Shown piece after piece: positions 25,187-33,071 of a stretch of 35,165 nt of DNA; positions within the stretch are counted from its first letter, which is position 1; each line of letters opens with the position of its first letter. The position numbers and the translations under genes were made by a program. Below the pieces are notes generated by a model. That model did no database searches, was not told the DNA's origin, and was given only the letters and a program-made list of their open reading frames with translations. The stretch lies in assembly GCA_023439545.1 (NCBI GenBank), contig JAEXNT010000067.1, positions 1 through 35,165 on the forward strand, in the 5' to 3' direction. Source of the DNA: Bacillota bacterium (GTDB taxonomy: Bacteria > Bacillota > Clostridia > Acetivibrionales > DTU013).

Positions 25187-27313
25187 ATGAGATTCTTAAA
25201 AGTATTCCTTAATTTTATCAAAACTGCAGTAACAAAAGTTGCAAGGTTTTTAAAACCGGTTATATCTCTTTTTTCTTCAATAAGAAGTATCAGAGTCAAG
25301 CTTATCCTTTCATTTTTGGTCCCGATCGTACTAATAGTTGCCCAGGGAATAATATCCTTCGGTAATACTTCATCTACTACAAAAGGAATTGCCAAACAGT
25401 CTTCCATCACAGCTATGGAAACGAGCGGCAAATATCTCGACGTCGTGTTCAGATCAGTCAGCGATGTATCCGGCAGACTGTTTGCAGACCCCGACATTCA
25501 GGATTACCTTACGAAGGATTTCACAGATGAACTGATTTTAGAAAAAGCCGATCTCGTAAAAAGAGTCGCCAACAAATTCCAGTCGAATTCGAGTTTCAAC
25601 CCCGATATCAAAGAAATAATGCTGATTTCCGGAAAGGATGGAGCTCCATCGATTGCAACAAACATAGTTATGAATGACATAAAAGATGCGCCATTCATGA
25701 AAACATTGAGTGAAACTGCTTCAGGTACATTTTGGTTCGGTTACCATAATGAATTAGATACCCTTAACAATACAGCTTCATCTGAATATTCACTATCCCA
25801 GATAAAGCTTATCAAAGATATCGATACTATGAATATCGTCGGTCTGCTTGTGATCGATATCAATCCCGAAATGATATCCGATCTTATGGCAAGTATCAAG
25901 CTGGGCAGTGACGGAAGCAAGCAACTGATACATTTCGTGGGTCCTGACGGAAGAGTCATAACGAACGGTAAAACTGCTGAAAATTCCGATTTGGTAAATC
26001 AGGCATTCTACAAGAAAATACTGGAAAGCAAAGAAGTTTCAGGCTCGGATGATATCAACTATAATGGGACCGAATACCTTATGACATATTACAAGGTCGG
26101 AGAATCGGGTTATACGCTTATCGGCATGCTGCCCCAGAGCGAACTGACCGCGGCTGCACAAAGCATAGTTTTAACTACTGTTATTATGATATTGATTGGT
26201 GTCATTATAGCCTTCCTGATCGGTTATTTAATGGCGAACAGTATGAGCAGGACCATAAACAGGATTATAAACGCTTCCGGAAAGGCGGCCTCCGGCGATC
26301 TCACAGTTACTCTGCAGTCGCGCAGAAAGGACGAATTGGGAATACTGACGCGCGGGATCAATTCGATGATACAAAATATGCGCGGTTTGATAGAACAAAC
26401 TATAAATGTTTCGGAAAAGGTGACCAATTCCGCCGGTACTGTTTCCTCTACCTCAAACCAGGTGTCTTCCGTATCGCAGGAAATTTCGCGGGCAATACAG
26501 GATATCTCCCAGGGCGCGTCCGCCCAGGCCGCCGATGCAGAGCATGGCGTCGAGAAGATCAGTGTGCTGGCTGAAAACATAAACTATGTGACTGAAAACG
26601 TCAAGTCGATCGACCTCCTGACCCATGACACCATGAATATGACCCAGAACGGAATAATTTCGGTCGAAGACCTCGATGTAAAGGCCAACAGGACAGCTTC
26701 CATTTCCAGGGAAATAGTTGGCGATATCAAGCAACTCGATATACAATCCAAATCTATCGGAAAAATAGTCAAAGTAATAAGCAGTATCGCGGACCAGACC
26801 AACCTTCTTGCCCTCAACGCAACGATCGAAGCCGCAAGAGCGGGCGACGCCGGAAAAGGTTTTGCAGTGGTTGCCGATGAAGTGAGGAAGCTGGCAGAAC
26901 AATCAATGGATTCGGCACATGAAATAGCAAACATTATAAAAACTACTCAGGACCAGACGGCTAAAACAGTGGAAAAGGCGTCCATGACGGAATCGATCCT
27001 TACTTCCCAAAATGAAGCTGTCCTCAATACAACGAGCATATTCAAAACTATAAAGACTTCCATGGAAAAGCTTTCCGAACAGGTCGAACAGATCATGTCG
27101 AGAGTTACCGAAATGGAAGATAACAAGACCTATGCGATAAATTCGATACAGAATATATCTGCCGTATCGCAGGAAACAGCCGCATCTTCCGAAGAAGTTA
27201 CGGCATCGACTGAAGAGCAGCTGTCAAGTATCGAAGAACTCTCCCGGTTCGCCGATGAACTCAAATCTGCGTCCGAAGAACTGCAGAGATCCATCTCGAA
27301 ATTCAAGCTTTGA
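25187..27313 (+). CDS. Methyl-accepting chemotaxis protein, paralogue of the 30917-33013 receptor
   Basis: 708-residue chemoreceptor. A positively charged, amphipathic cytoplasmic N-terminus of about 35 residues precedes TM1 (about 38-58). Then follow a Cache-like extracellular sensor (about 60-325, with the motif FVGPDGRVITNG), TM2 (about 326-350), HAMP (about 351-403) and a long signalling coiled coil with its tip at DQTNLLALNATIEAARAGDA (about 536-555). The tip has Thr and Asp where most receptors have Ala and Glu. The ATG at 25187 has AGAGGG 6 nt upstream; a TTG 17 codons earlier lacks one. It is the only plus-strand gene between ftsK and ylzJ. A TTGACA at about 25025-25030 could be a -35 box, but no good -10 follows. 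Confidence 0.95.
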   Translation: MRFLKVFLNFIKTAVTKVARFLKPVISLFSSIRSIRVKLILSFLVPIVLIVAQGIISFGNTSSTTKGIAKQSSITAMETSGKYLDVVFRSVSDVSGRLFADPDIQDYLTKDFTDELILEKADLVKRVANKFQSNSSFNPDIKEIMLISGKDGAPSIATNIVMNDIKDAPFMKTLSETASGTFWFGYHNELDTLNNTASSEYSLSQIKLIKDIDTMNIVGLLVIDINPEMISDLMASIKLGSDGSKQLIHFVGPDGRVITNGKTAENSDLVNQAFYKKILESKEVSGSDDINYNGTEYLMTYYKVGESGYTLIGMLPQSELTAAAQSIVLTTVIMILIGVIIAFLIGYLMANSMSRTINRIINASGKAASGDLTVTLQSRRKDELGILTRGINSMIQNMRGLIEQTINVSEKVTNSAGTVSSTSNQVSSVSQEISRAIQDISQGASAQAADAEHGVEKISVLAENINYVTENVKSIDLLTHDTMNMTQNGIISVEDLDVKANRTASISREIVGDIKQLDIQSKSIGKIVKVISSIADQTNLLALNATIEAARAGDAGKGFAVVADEVRKLAEQSMDSAHEIANIIKTTQDQTAKTVEKASMTESILTSQNEAVLNTTSIFKTIKTSMEKLSEQVEQIMSRVTEMEDNKTYAINSIQNISAVSQETAASSEEVTASTEEQLSSIEELSRFADELKSASEELQRSISKFKL

Positions 27314-27332
27314 TCCATGGTTAGCAACAAGG

Positions 27333-27360
27333 AGGGCTGTCCGTAGGGCAGCCCTTCATT
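27333..27360 (+). terminator. Intrinsic terminator of the second chemoreceptor gene
   Basis: AGGGCTGTCC and GGGCAGCCCT form a 10-bp stem (one G-T pair) with a 3-nt loop, followed by a T-rich stretch. It lies 19 nt after the stop codon, in the gap facing the converging ylzJ gene. Confidence 0.85.
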
Positions 27361-27370
27361 TATTATTTCG

Positions 27371-27622
27371 TTACCTGCTAGTCAGCTTTAATTCCCATTC
27401 GTCAACTACATGGCCCGGTTGAAAATTTTCATTCAGGAACGATTTCGGACAAGTGCTGAGCAGTCTGACTATTTCAAAACGGTCAACTGCATTTTTCGAC
27501 ACCAGTACCTTCTCTCCCCTGTAATATGCTTCAAAAATACCCTTACGCTGTCCTTCCCCGCCGCCGTTTTCCTGGAAGCCCTGAAATACTATCTCCGGAG
27601 GTATTATCGAATACAATATCAC
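27371..27622 (-). CDS. ylzJ: YlzJ-like small protein
   Basis: 83-residue protein of the YlzJ family; function unknown. It is recognised by small size, by the N-terminal segment MILYSIIPPEIVFQGF, by the C-terminal HVVDEWELKLTSR, and by position directly after tepA. It starts at a GTG that overlaps the tepA stop codon in GTGA, so the two are translationally coupled. In Bacillus the order tepA-ylzJ-spoIIIE is continuous; here a chemoreceptor interrupts it. Confidence 0.85.
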   Translation of the reverse strand: MILYSIIPPEIVFQGFQENGGGEGQRKGIFEAYYRGEKVLVSKNAVDRFEIVRLLSTCPKSFLNENFQPGHVVDEWELKLTSR

Positions 27623-28392
27623 TGCAGTTCACCACCGGTCGGAAGATTGTTCTTTCCTGACTGCAGCCTCTTTTGCGCAATCAGGTCATACAACTTGTTC
27701 ATTGCGTCTGAAAGCCCTCCCACGGCATCGATAAGCCGGCTCTTTACCGCTTCCTCGCCGAATAGGACTGTCCCGACATCATTTGCGATCTCCCCTGTTT
27801 TCAGCATGAGCGCTCTGAAGTCTTCTTTTGAAATCGCTGAATTTTTGCTGACGAACTGTACTACCCTTTCCTGCATTTTATCAAAATACTCATAGGTCTG
27901 AGGGACGCCGATAACCATGCCGTTTAGCCTTATCGGGTGTATAGTCATGGTAGCCGAAGGCGCTATAAATGAGAAGTTCGTAGATACAGCCATGGGAACG
28001 CCGATACTGTGGCCTCCCCCTAATACCAGCGATACGGTGGGCTTGTCCATACTGGCTACCATTTCGGCGATGGCAAGCCCAGCCTCGACATCCCCTCCTA
28101 CCGTATTCAGTATGAGTAGCAGGCCCTCGATCTCCGTATTCTCTTCTATAGCAACCAGCTGTGGTATTACATGCTCGTATTTCGTTGTCTTGTTCTGCGG
28201 AGGCAGTATTATATGGCCCTCGATCTGTCCTATTATGGTGAGGCAGTGTATATTGCCCCTGGGATTGGAAACCGTCGCCTTTCCCAGTTCCTTTATCTCC
28301 TCTATTTTTTCCTTTTCCTTTTCGGTCTCGGCCAGCTGCGGCTCCATTGCCTCCGCACGCTCAAACGTTACTTTGCTTTCTTGTTCAGGCAT
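27619..28392 (-). CDS. tepA: ClpP-like serine protease, TepA family
   Basis: Clp-protease-fold cytoplasmic protein; TepA was linked to protein export and spore or germination functions in Bacillus. There are 257 residues: a charged N-terminal extension rich in Glu/Lys (about 5-40) and the ClpP core. The likely nucleophile is Ser129 in GGGHSIGVP and the His is His152 in TIHPIRLNG. The segment ILNTVGGDVEAGLAIAEM is the usual oxyanion-loop region. The ATG at 28392 follows GAGG by 5 nt; a GTG two codons earlier overlaps that site. It is coupled to ylzJ. Confidence 0.92.
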   Translation of the reverse strand: MPEQESKVTFERAEAMEPQLAETEKEKEKIEEIKELGKATVSNPRGNIHCLTIIGQIEGHIILPPQNKTTKYEHVIPQLVAIEENTEIEGLLLILNTVGGDVEAGLAIAEMVASMDKPTVSLVLGGGHSIGVPMAVSTNFSFIAPSATMTIHPIRLNGMVIGVPQTYEYFDKMQERVVQFVSKNSAISKEDFRALMLKTGEIANDVGTVLFGEEAVKSRLIDAVGGLSDAMNKLYDLIAQKRLQSGKNNLPTGGELQ

Positions 28393-28443
28393 AAGCACCT
28401 CGTATTTTAATGGAACATTCTCTATTATTATGATTTTTCAGGG

Positions 28444-28675
28444 AAAGTCGCTTATAAGCTGAAAGGCGACTTTTTGCAGTGCAATATTATTATTGATGTT
28501 CAACTGTCGTATTATACCATGATTTCGAAGAAAGCATGGTATAAATAGCCATGCGCATTTCGGCAATAGATTTCTGCAAAGCAGAAATTTATTAGCCGAA
28601 AATCTTGCGCGGCGGGCTAATTCCGCCGGAGGCGTATAATAGCCTCACACAATGGAGCTATTGAGGCTATTATAC
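28444..28675. repeat. Cluster of five palindromes between tepA and mntH
   Basis: From left: AAAGTCGC/GCGACTTT (28444-28473, with a T run on the + strand); TATACCATG/CATGGTATA (28513-28543); an arm pair CGGC..AGATTTCTGC/GCAGAAATTT..GCCG (28561-28598); CGGCGG/CCGCCG (28610-28628); and GTATAATAGCCTCA/TGAGGCTATTATAC (28634-28675), a perfect 14-bp stem that contains the mntH stop codon. This fills the 277-bp gap, and no gene is visible in it. The last stem has no T tail, so not all are terminators. The density suggests an inserted or decayed palindromic element. Confidence 0.75.
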
Positions 28676-29977
28676 CTGCCCTGTAAATGTCATAAACAAA
28701 AGCACCACATTCGCGAATAATATGACGCACGTTATCATCCAGCCGACGATATTTGTCAAAGGCTTGTTTACCAGTGATCCCATAAGATCCCTTCGACCTG
28801 TTATCAAAAGCATCGGAATGATCGCAGCAGGAAGTACGAAGCTCAGCGTGACCTGGCTCAATACCAGGGCCTGCATGGGGTTTATGCCGAGTGCGATTAT
28901 CAGCATACCGGGAAGCATCGTTACCAGCCTTGTTATATTGTCGTTAATTTTCAGTCCTACAAAACCCTGCATTATAGCCTGCCCTGCCATTGTGCCCACC
29001 GCTGATGAAGACAACCCCGAAGCTATCAGCGCAAGCCCGAAAGCTCCGCTTGACGCCGCACCCAGTAAGGGTGACAAAGACCTGTGAGCCTGTTCTATCG
29101 TTTCGACGACCATTCCGTTTCTGAAGAATACGGCCGCAGATACCACAACCATGGCTGCATTAACAATGAAGGCTATATTCATTGCAATGGTAATATCGAG
29201 TCTCTCCATCTTCAAATGCTTCTTTTTCTCCACCTCGCTCAGGCATTTGTTTCTGTGCTGAACAAGCTGGGAATGCAAATAGATGACATGCGGCATGACA
29301 GTGGCCCCGAGCATCCCTACTGCAATGAGTACCGCTTCGCCGTCCGGCAGGGACGGTATCAGCAAGTGAAGCCCTGCGGCAGAGAAATCAGGTTTGGAAA
29401 GGAATAGTTCGATCGTATAGGAAACACAAATGACAGCTACCAATATTGAAATGATGACTTCTATCACCCTTTGTCCATATCTGCCCATATAGACTATAAA
29501 AAAGGTCAGAGCCGCAGTGATCAGTCCTGCATATGCCATCGGTACATGGAACAGCAGATAGAATCCCAGAGTGCCCCCGAGAAATTCTGCGAGGTCCGTC
29601 GCCATGGCGGCCAATTCCGCAACGATCCAGAAAAACCAGTTTGTTTTTCTGGAAAATACACGGCCGCACATCTGAGGCAGATTCAGGCCGGTTGCAATGC
29701 CCAGCTTGGCAGACATGGATTGCAGAAATATAGCCATCAGATTGCTCCAGAGAATTACCCATATGAGATTGTAATTGAATCTTGACCCTCCGCTGATATT
29801 CGTTGCGAAATTTCCGGGGTCGATATAAGCGACGCTTACTATGAAGGCCGGGCCAAGAAACTTCAGCAAGGTTTTCGCCATATTTAAAACCCCTCTGCCG
29901 CTTTCCATCCTGACTCTTCCGGCCATAAACTGTTCCGACACGGCGCCAACAGTCTGAGCAAGGCTGTCTTCAAGCAC
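28670..29977 (-). CDS. mntH: Nramp-type divalent metal (manganese) transporter
   Basis: Proton-coupled Mn2+/Fe2+ importer in the membrane, 435 residues with about 11 TM helices. Metal-binding signatures are DPGN in TM1 (residues 53-56) and the GATVMPHVIYLHS motif of TM6 (Met228, His230). I prefer the GTG at 29977, which has GGGG 8 nt upstream, over the GTG at 29986 that overlaps it. The N-terminal extension of about 35 residues before TM1 is longer than in many relatives. The final codon and stop lie in a perfect 14-bp palindrome. mntR is directly upstream on the same strand, so Mn-dependent repression is expected. Confidence 0.95.
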   Translation of the reverse strand: MLEDSLAQTVGAVSEQFMAGRVRMESGRGVLNMAKTLLKFLGPAFIVSVAYIDPGNFATNISGGSRFNYNLIWVILWSNLMAIFLQSMSAKLGIATGLNLPQMCGRVFSRKTNWFFWIVAELAAMATDLAEFLGGTLGFYLLFHVPMAYAGLITAALTFFIVYMGRYGQRVIEVIISILVAVICVSYTIELFLSKPDFSAAGLHLLIPSLPDGEAVLIAVGMLGATVMPHVIYLHSQLVQHRNKCLSEVEKKKHLKMERLDITIAMNIAFIVNAAMVVVSAAVFFRNGMVVETIEQAHRSLSPLLGAASSGAFGLALIASGLSSSAVGTMAGQAIMQGFVGLKINDNITRLVTMLPGMLIIALGINPMQALVLSQVTLSFVLPAAIIPMLLITGRRDLMGSLVNKPLTNIVGWMITCVILFANVVLLFMTFTGQV

Positions 29978-30041
29978 TTTAAGCACCCCTTTTATTTTGC
30001 GGTTTTCATAACGATAAAATTTTTTTGATATGCTAAATCCG

Positions 30042-30070
30042 TTAGTCCAGCCTAATTTTGTTTACCTAAT
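30042..30070. promoter_or_regulatory. Candidate MntR/DtxR-type operator in front of mntH
   Basis: TTAG-tccagc-CTAA (30042-30055) is a dyad with the TTAG/CTAA half-sites typical of DtxR-family boxes, and CCTAAT recurs 14 bp away at 30065-30070. It lies about 65-90 bp before the mntH start. No well-spaced promoter could be fixed. The match is to a family-level pattern, not to a proven MntR box. Confidence 0.4.
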
Positions 30071-30153
30071 CTTAAAATATGTGAATGGGATAAAATGTGT
30101 TACATAATATGACAGCTTAATAAAGAAGCCGACTTATGAAAACGGATGAAATG

Positions 30154-30183
30154 AAAAAAGCGCCTGATTCAGGTGCAGGCGCT
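30154..30183 (-). terminator. Intrinsic terminator of mntR
   Basis: AGCGCCTG (30159-30166) and CAGGCGCT (30176-30183) form a perfect 8-bp stem; inside it CCTGattCAGG can pair alternatively. On the minus strand it is followed by TTTTTT. It lies 13 nt after the mntR stop, so mntH needs its own promoter. Confidence 0.88.
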
Positions 30184-30195
30184 GGGCAGTGGGTC

Positions 30196-30675
30196 TCAGC
30201 CTATGCCGTACTGCAGGAACTGCTCGTATCTTTTGACAATGTCGGGGTTTTGTTCGAGGAATTTATTATAGGCATCGATTTTTTGAAGCGTTTCGGCAGA
30301 AATATTATGTTCGACCAGTTCAGTTTCCGTAAGAACACTTTCCTTAACGCCGAGGTTCCTGAGGAACAGCTCGATTATATTATGCCGTTGCAAAAGGAAG
30401 CTGCCTATCTCCTTACCGTTTTCAGTCAGAAAAATAATACCGTATTTCTTATAATCCAGCATTCCAAGGAGACCCAATTTCTGGACCATCTTTGTTGCCG
30501 ACGGCGCCGCTACGTTTAGCAGCTCTGATAGAGTGTTGATCCGCATATAGCCCTCTTTAAGGCTATTCCTGTAAATCATCTCAAGATAATCTTCCATCGC
30601 GGAGGTCAGAAGTTTCTTGTTCTGTTCAAGCAATTGATAACCGCGGACCGTATGAAATTCTGAGACTTCCTCCAC
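30196..30675 (-). CDS. mntR: Manganese-responsive DtxR-family repressor
   Basis: Metal-dependent transcription factor. The 159-residue protein has a winged-helix DNA-binding domain (VAAPSATKMVQKLGLLGML is the recognition-helix region) and a dimerisation/metal domain. All six ligands that define Bacillus MntR are present: Asp29 and Glu32 in SAMEDYLEMIY, His98 in LQRHNIIELFL, and Glu119, Glu122, His123 in TELVEHNIS. This separates it from iron-type DtxR proteins. I chose the GTG at 30675, with AAGGAA 8 nt upstream; the reading frame extends 24 codons further without a ribosome binding site. It is adjacent to its likely target mntH. Confidence 0.92.
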   Translation of the reverse strand: MEEVSEFHTVRGYQLLEQNKKLLTSAMEDYLEMIYRNSLKEGYMRINTLSELLNVAAPSATKMVQKLGLLGMLDYKKYGIIFLTENGKEIGSFLLQRHNIIELFLRNLGVKESVLTETELVEHNISAETLQKIDAYNKFLEQNPDIVKRYEQFLQYGIG

Positions 30676-30916
30676 AGGATCACTTCCTTGCCTGCAATAC
30701 CGTAAGAAAAAATTGTTATTATATTTTCTATAAAATATATTCAGCAACTTGTTGTTTTATTTATAAGCATAAAATAGAAATATTTGATATTACTTACACA
30801 TAGTTTAAACATATATTTATATATATAAATATTATAAATTTTTTAAAGGATTTTTCTTTTGTCATGTCAAATATAGAAAAAACACAATATCGAGAAAGCA
30901 GGTGCTTAGTAATAAC

Positions 30917-33013
30917 ATGATAAAACCAAAATCCAGTTTCATCAAGATTTTAAACCCTCTAAAAAAAATCTTTGGTTTCTTATTGGATTCCAAAAGCATT
31001 CGTATCAGGCTCACTGCGGCATTTCTCATTCCGGTAGTACTTATCCTTGTGCAGGGAGTGGCATCCTTCATCAATACTTCGGACAGCGCGACTTCCAATG
31101 CAACTCAATCCTCGCTCAGCTCAATAGGAAGCGGCGGTCAGTACCTTGAAGTTGTTACGCAGACGATCGAAAATAACGCCAAACAGATTTTTGCCGATGC
31201 TGACGTCCAGGATTATCTCAACGGCTCAAATGAAATGTTGGAAAGCTACAAGCTACAAAATAAAATAACGGCGTCGTTTTCCAATTTGTTGCATTTCAAC
31301 CCAGAGATAAGCAGTATTTCACTGTTTCCATGCGATAATAGTCTGTCGGGAATTTCCACTATGTATTCCACCTCTGGAATAAAACCTGAAGAATTTTCCT
31401 TCTATAAAACACTTGAGAATACAAAAAGCTTTTCAGCGTGGTTTGGCAGTCATAAAGAAATTGACAATCTCAGCAAAATCATGTCCGGCGATTATTCTCT
31501 TTCATATATTCAATTGATCAGAAGTACTACTAAAATTGATGTAATCGGTGTGTTGATTATTGATTTAGACTCCGAGACCATTAAAGATTTTCAGTCAAAA
31601 ATAAAGCTTTCCGATAAACAGTTGATATACTTCACAAGTCCCGACGGAAGGGTTATTTTGAACGGTAGCGATGAAACATCTGAGAATTCCATCGTCAAAC
31701 AGGATTTTTACAAGAAGCTGCTATCTTCTGATAAGACTACGGGTTCCGAGAATATAGTTTATAATGGCGTAAAATACCTGATGACCTATTCAAAAATTTC
31801 GAAAACCGGCTGCGTACTATTAGGACTAATGCCTGAAAACGAGCTGACAGCCGGAGCTACAGCCATGGTACGGTTTACGGTTATAATGGTCATATTGGCG
31901 GTTCTGATTGCATTCGGCACGGGTTTGCTCATCGCCGGCAGTATAAGCAAAGCGATAACCGGTATAATTCAGGCTTCGGGGCAGGCAGCTTCAGGCGACC
32001 TGACCGTTACGCTTAAATCAAAGAGGAAAGACGAATTCGGCAAACTGACAAGAAGCATAAACTCCATGATCGAGAATATGCGGGCACTAATAAAGCAAAC
32101 GGCGGATGTATCGCAGAAAGTTACAGATTCCTCCGGCATAGTATCCTTGACCTCGCAGCAGGTCGCCGCCGTATCGCATGAAATTGCAAAGTCCGTACAG
32201 GAGATCTCCCAGGGAGCTTCTTCCCAGGCTTCGGACGCTGAGCACGGAGTCGAAAAGATAAGCAGCCTTGCGGACTATATTAATCGAGTGACTGAAAACG
32301 CCAGATCTATCGACCGCCTGACTATCGACACCGTTGAAATAACCAGGAACGGGCTTGTTTCAATCGAAGACCTTGGTGTGAAAGCTGACAGAACGACTAA
32401 AATATCGCACGAGATCATGGTAGATATGAAGGAACTCGATTTGAATTCAAAATCCATAGGTCAAATCGTAAACGTAATAAGCGGTATTGCAGATCAGACA
32501 AATCTGTTGGCCCTGAATGCGGCAATAGAAGCCGCAAGAGCAGGCGAATACGGCAAGGGCTTCGCCGTAGTTGCAGATGAAGTACGCAAGCTTGCCGAAC
32601 AGTCGATGGAGTCGGCTCGTAAAATTTCTCAAATTATAAAGAATACTCAGCTTCAAACCAAGAAAACGGTAGATAAAGCCGCCGATACTGAATCAATTTT
32701 GCGTTCTCAAAACGAAGCGGTTTCAAATGCAACAGAAATTTTCAAACGTATAATGGGATCCATGGACAACCTTTCGACCCAGGTCGAGCAGATCATGTCC
32801 AGAATTACCGAAATGGAAGAAAACAAAGCTGATGCAATCAATGCGATACAGAACATCTCGGCGGTATCGGAAGAAACTGCCGCAGCCTCGGAGGAAGTCA
32901 CGGCTTCCACACAGGAACAGCTGTCGAGCATTGAAGAGCTCTCAAGGTTTGCCGACGAACTCAAGGCTTCTTCCGATGAACTTCAGCGTTCTATTACAAA
33001 ATTCATTGTATAA
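30917..33013 (+). CDS. Methyl-accepting chemotaxis protein, paralogue of the 25187-27313 receptor
   Basis: 698-residue chemoreceptor with the same plan as its paralogue: a charged N-terminus, TM1 (about 30-50), a Cache-like sensor (about 55-315, with FTSPDGRVILNG), TM2 (about 320-340), HAMP, and a signalling domain with tip DQTNLLALNAAIEAARAGEY. The two proteins match closely in the cytoplasmic half, for example VRKLAEQSM and QLSSIEELSRFADEL, and less in the sensor, so they share an ancestor but probably sense different ligands. The start is uncertain: the ATG at 30917 has AGGTG 12 nt upstream, and a GTG at 30902 is an alternative. The 240-bp upstream region is very AT-rich. Confidence 0.94.
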   Translation: MIKPKSSFIKILNPLKKIFGFLLDSKSIRIRLTAAFLIPVVLILVQGVASFINTSDSATSNATQSSLSSIGSGGQYLEVVTQTIENNAKQIFADADVQDYLNGSNEMLESYKLQNKITASFSNLLHFNPEISSISLFPCDNSLSGISTMYSTSGIKPEEFSFYKTLENTKSFSAWFGSHKEIDNLSKIMSGDYSLSYIQLIRSTTKIDVIGVLIIDLDSETIKDFQSKIKLSDKQLIYFTSPDGRVILNGSDETSENSIVKQDFYKKLLSSDKTTGSENIVYNGVKYLMTYSKISKTGCVLLGLMPENELTAGATAMVRFTVIMVILAVLIAFGTGLLIAGSISKAITGIIQASGQAASGDLTVTLKSKRKDEFGKLTRSINSMIENMRALIKQTADVSQKVTDSSGIVSLTSQQVAAVSHEIAKSVQEISQGASSQASDAEHGVEKISSLADYINRVTENARSIDRLTIDTVEITRNGLVSIEDLGVKADRTTKISHEIMVDMKELDLNSKSIGQIVNVISGIADQTNLLALNAAIEAARAGEYGKGFAVVADEVRKLAEQSMESARKISQIIKNTQLQTKKTVDKAADTESILRSQNEAVSNATEIFKRIMGSMDNLSTQVEQIMSRITEMEENKADAINAIQNISAVSEETAAASEEVTASTQEQLSSIEELSRFADELKASSDELQRSITKFIV

Positions 33014-33040
33014 CGCTTCCAAACAGCTATATTATACGGG

Positions 33041-33067
33041 ACGCCAGCCTTTCAGGCTGGCGTTTTT
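33041..33067 (+). terminator. Intrinsic terminator of the third chemoreceptor gene
   Basis: ACGCCAGCC and GGCTGGCGT form a perfect 9-bp stem with a 5-nt loop, followed by TTTTT. It starts 27 nt after the stop codon and ends just before the end of the converging membrane-protein gene. Confidence 0.93.
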
Positions 33068-33071
33068 GTAT

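Noticed and set aside
30002..30120. Manganese riboswitch (yybP-ykoY) in front of mntH
   Set aside because: I could not find the conserved riboswitch core, and the spacer is too short and AT-rich.
10858..30893. A shared TCGA-centred -10 element upstream of all three chemoreceptor genes, as a sigma-D (flagellar) promoter
   Set aside because: The TAAA elements upstream are at inconsistent distances and the match to GCCGATAA is only 4-5 of 8, with one site too close to the start codon.
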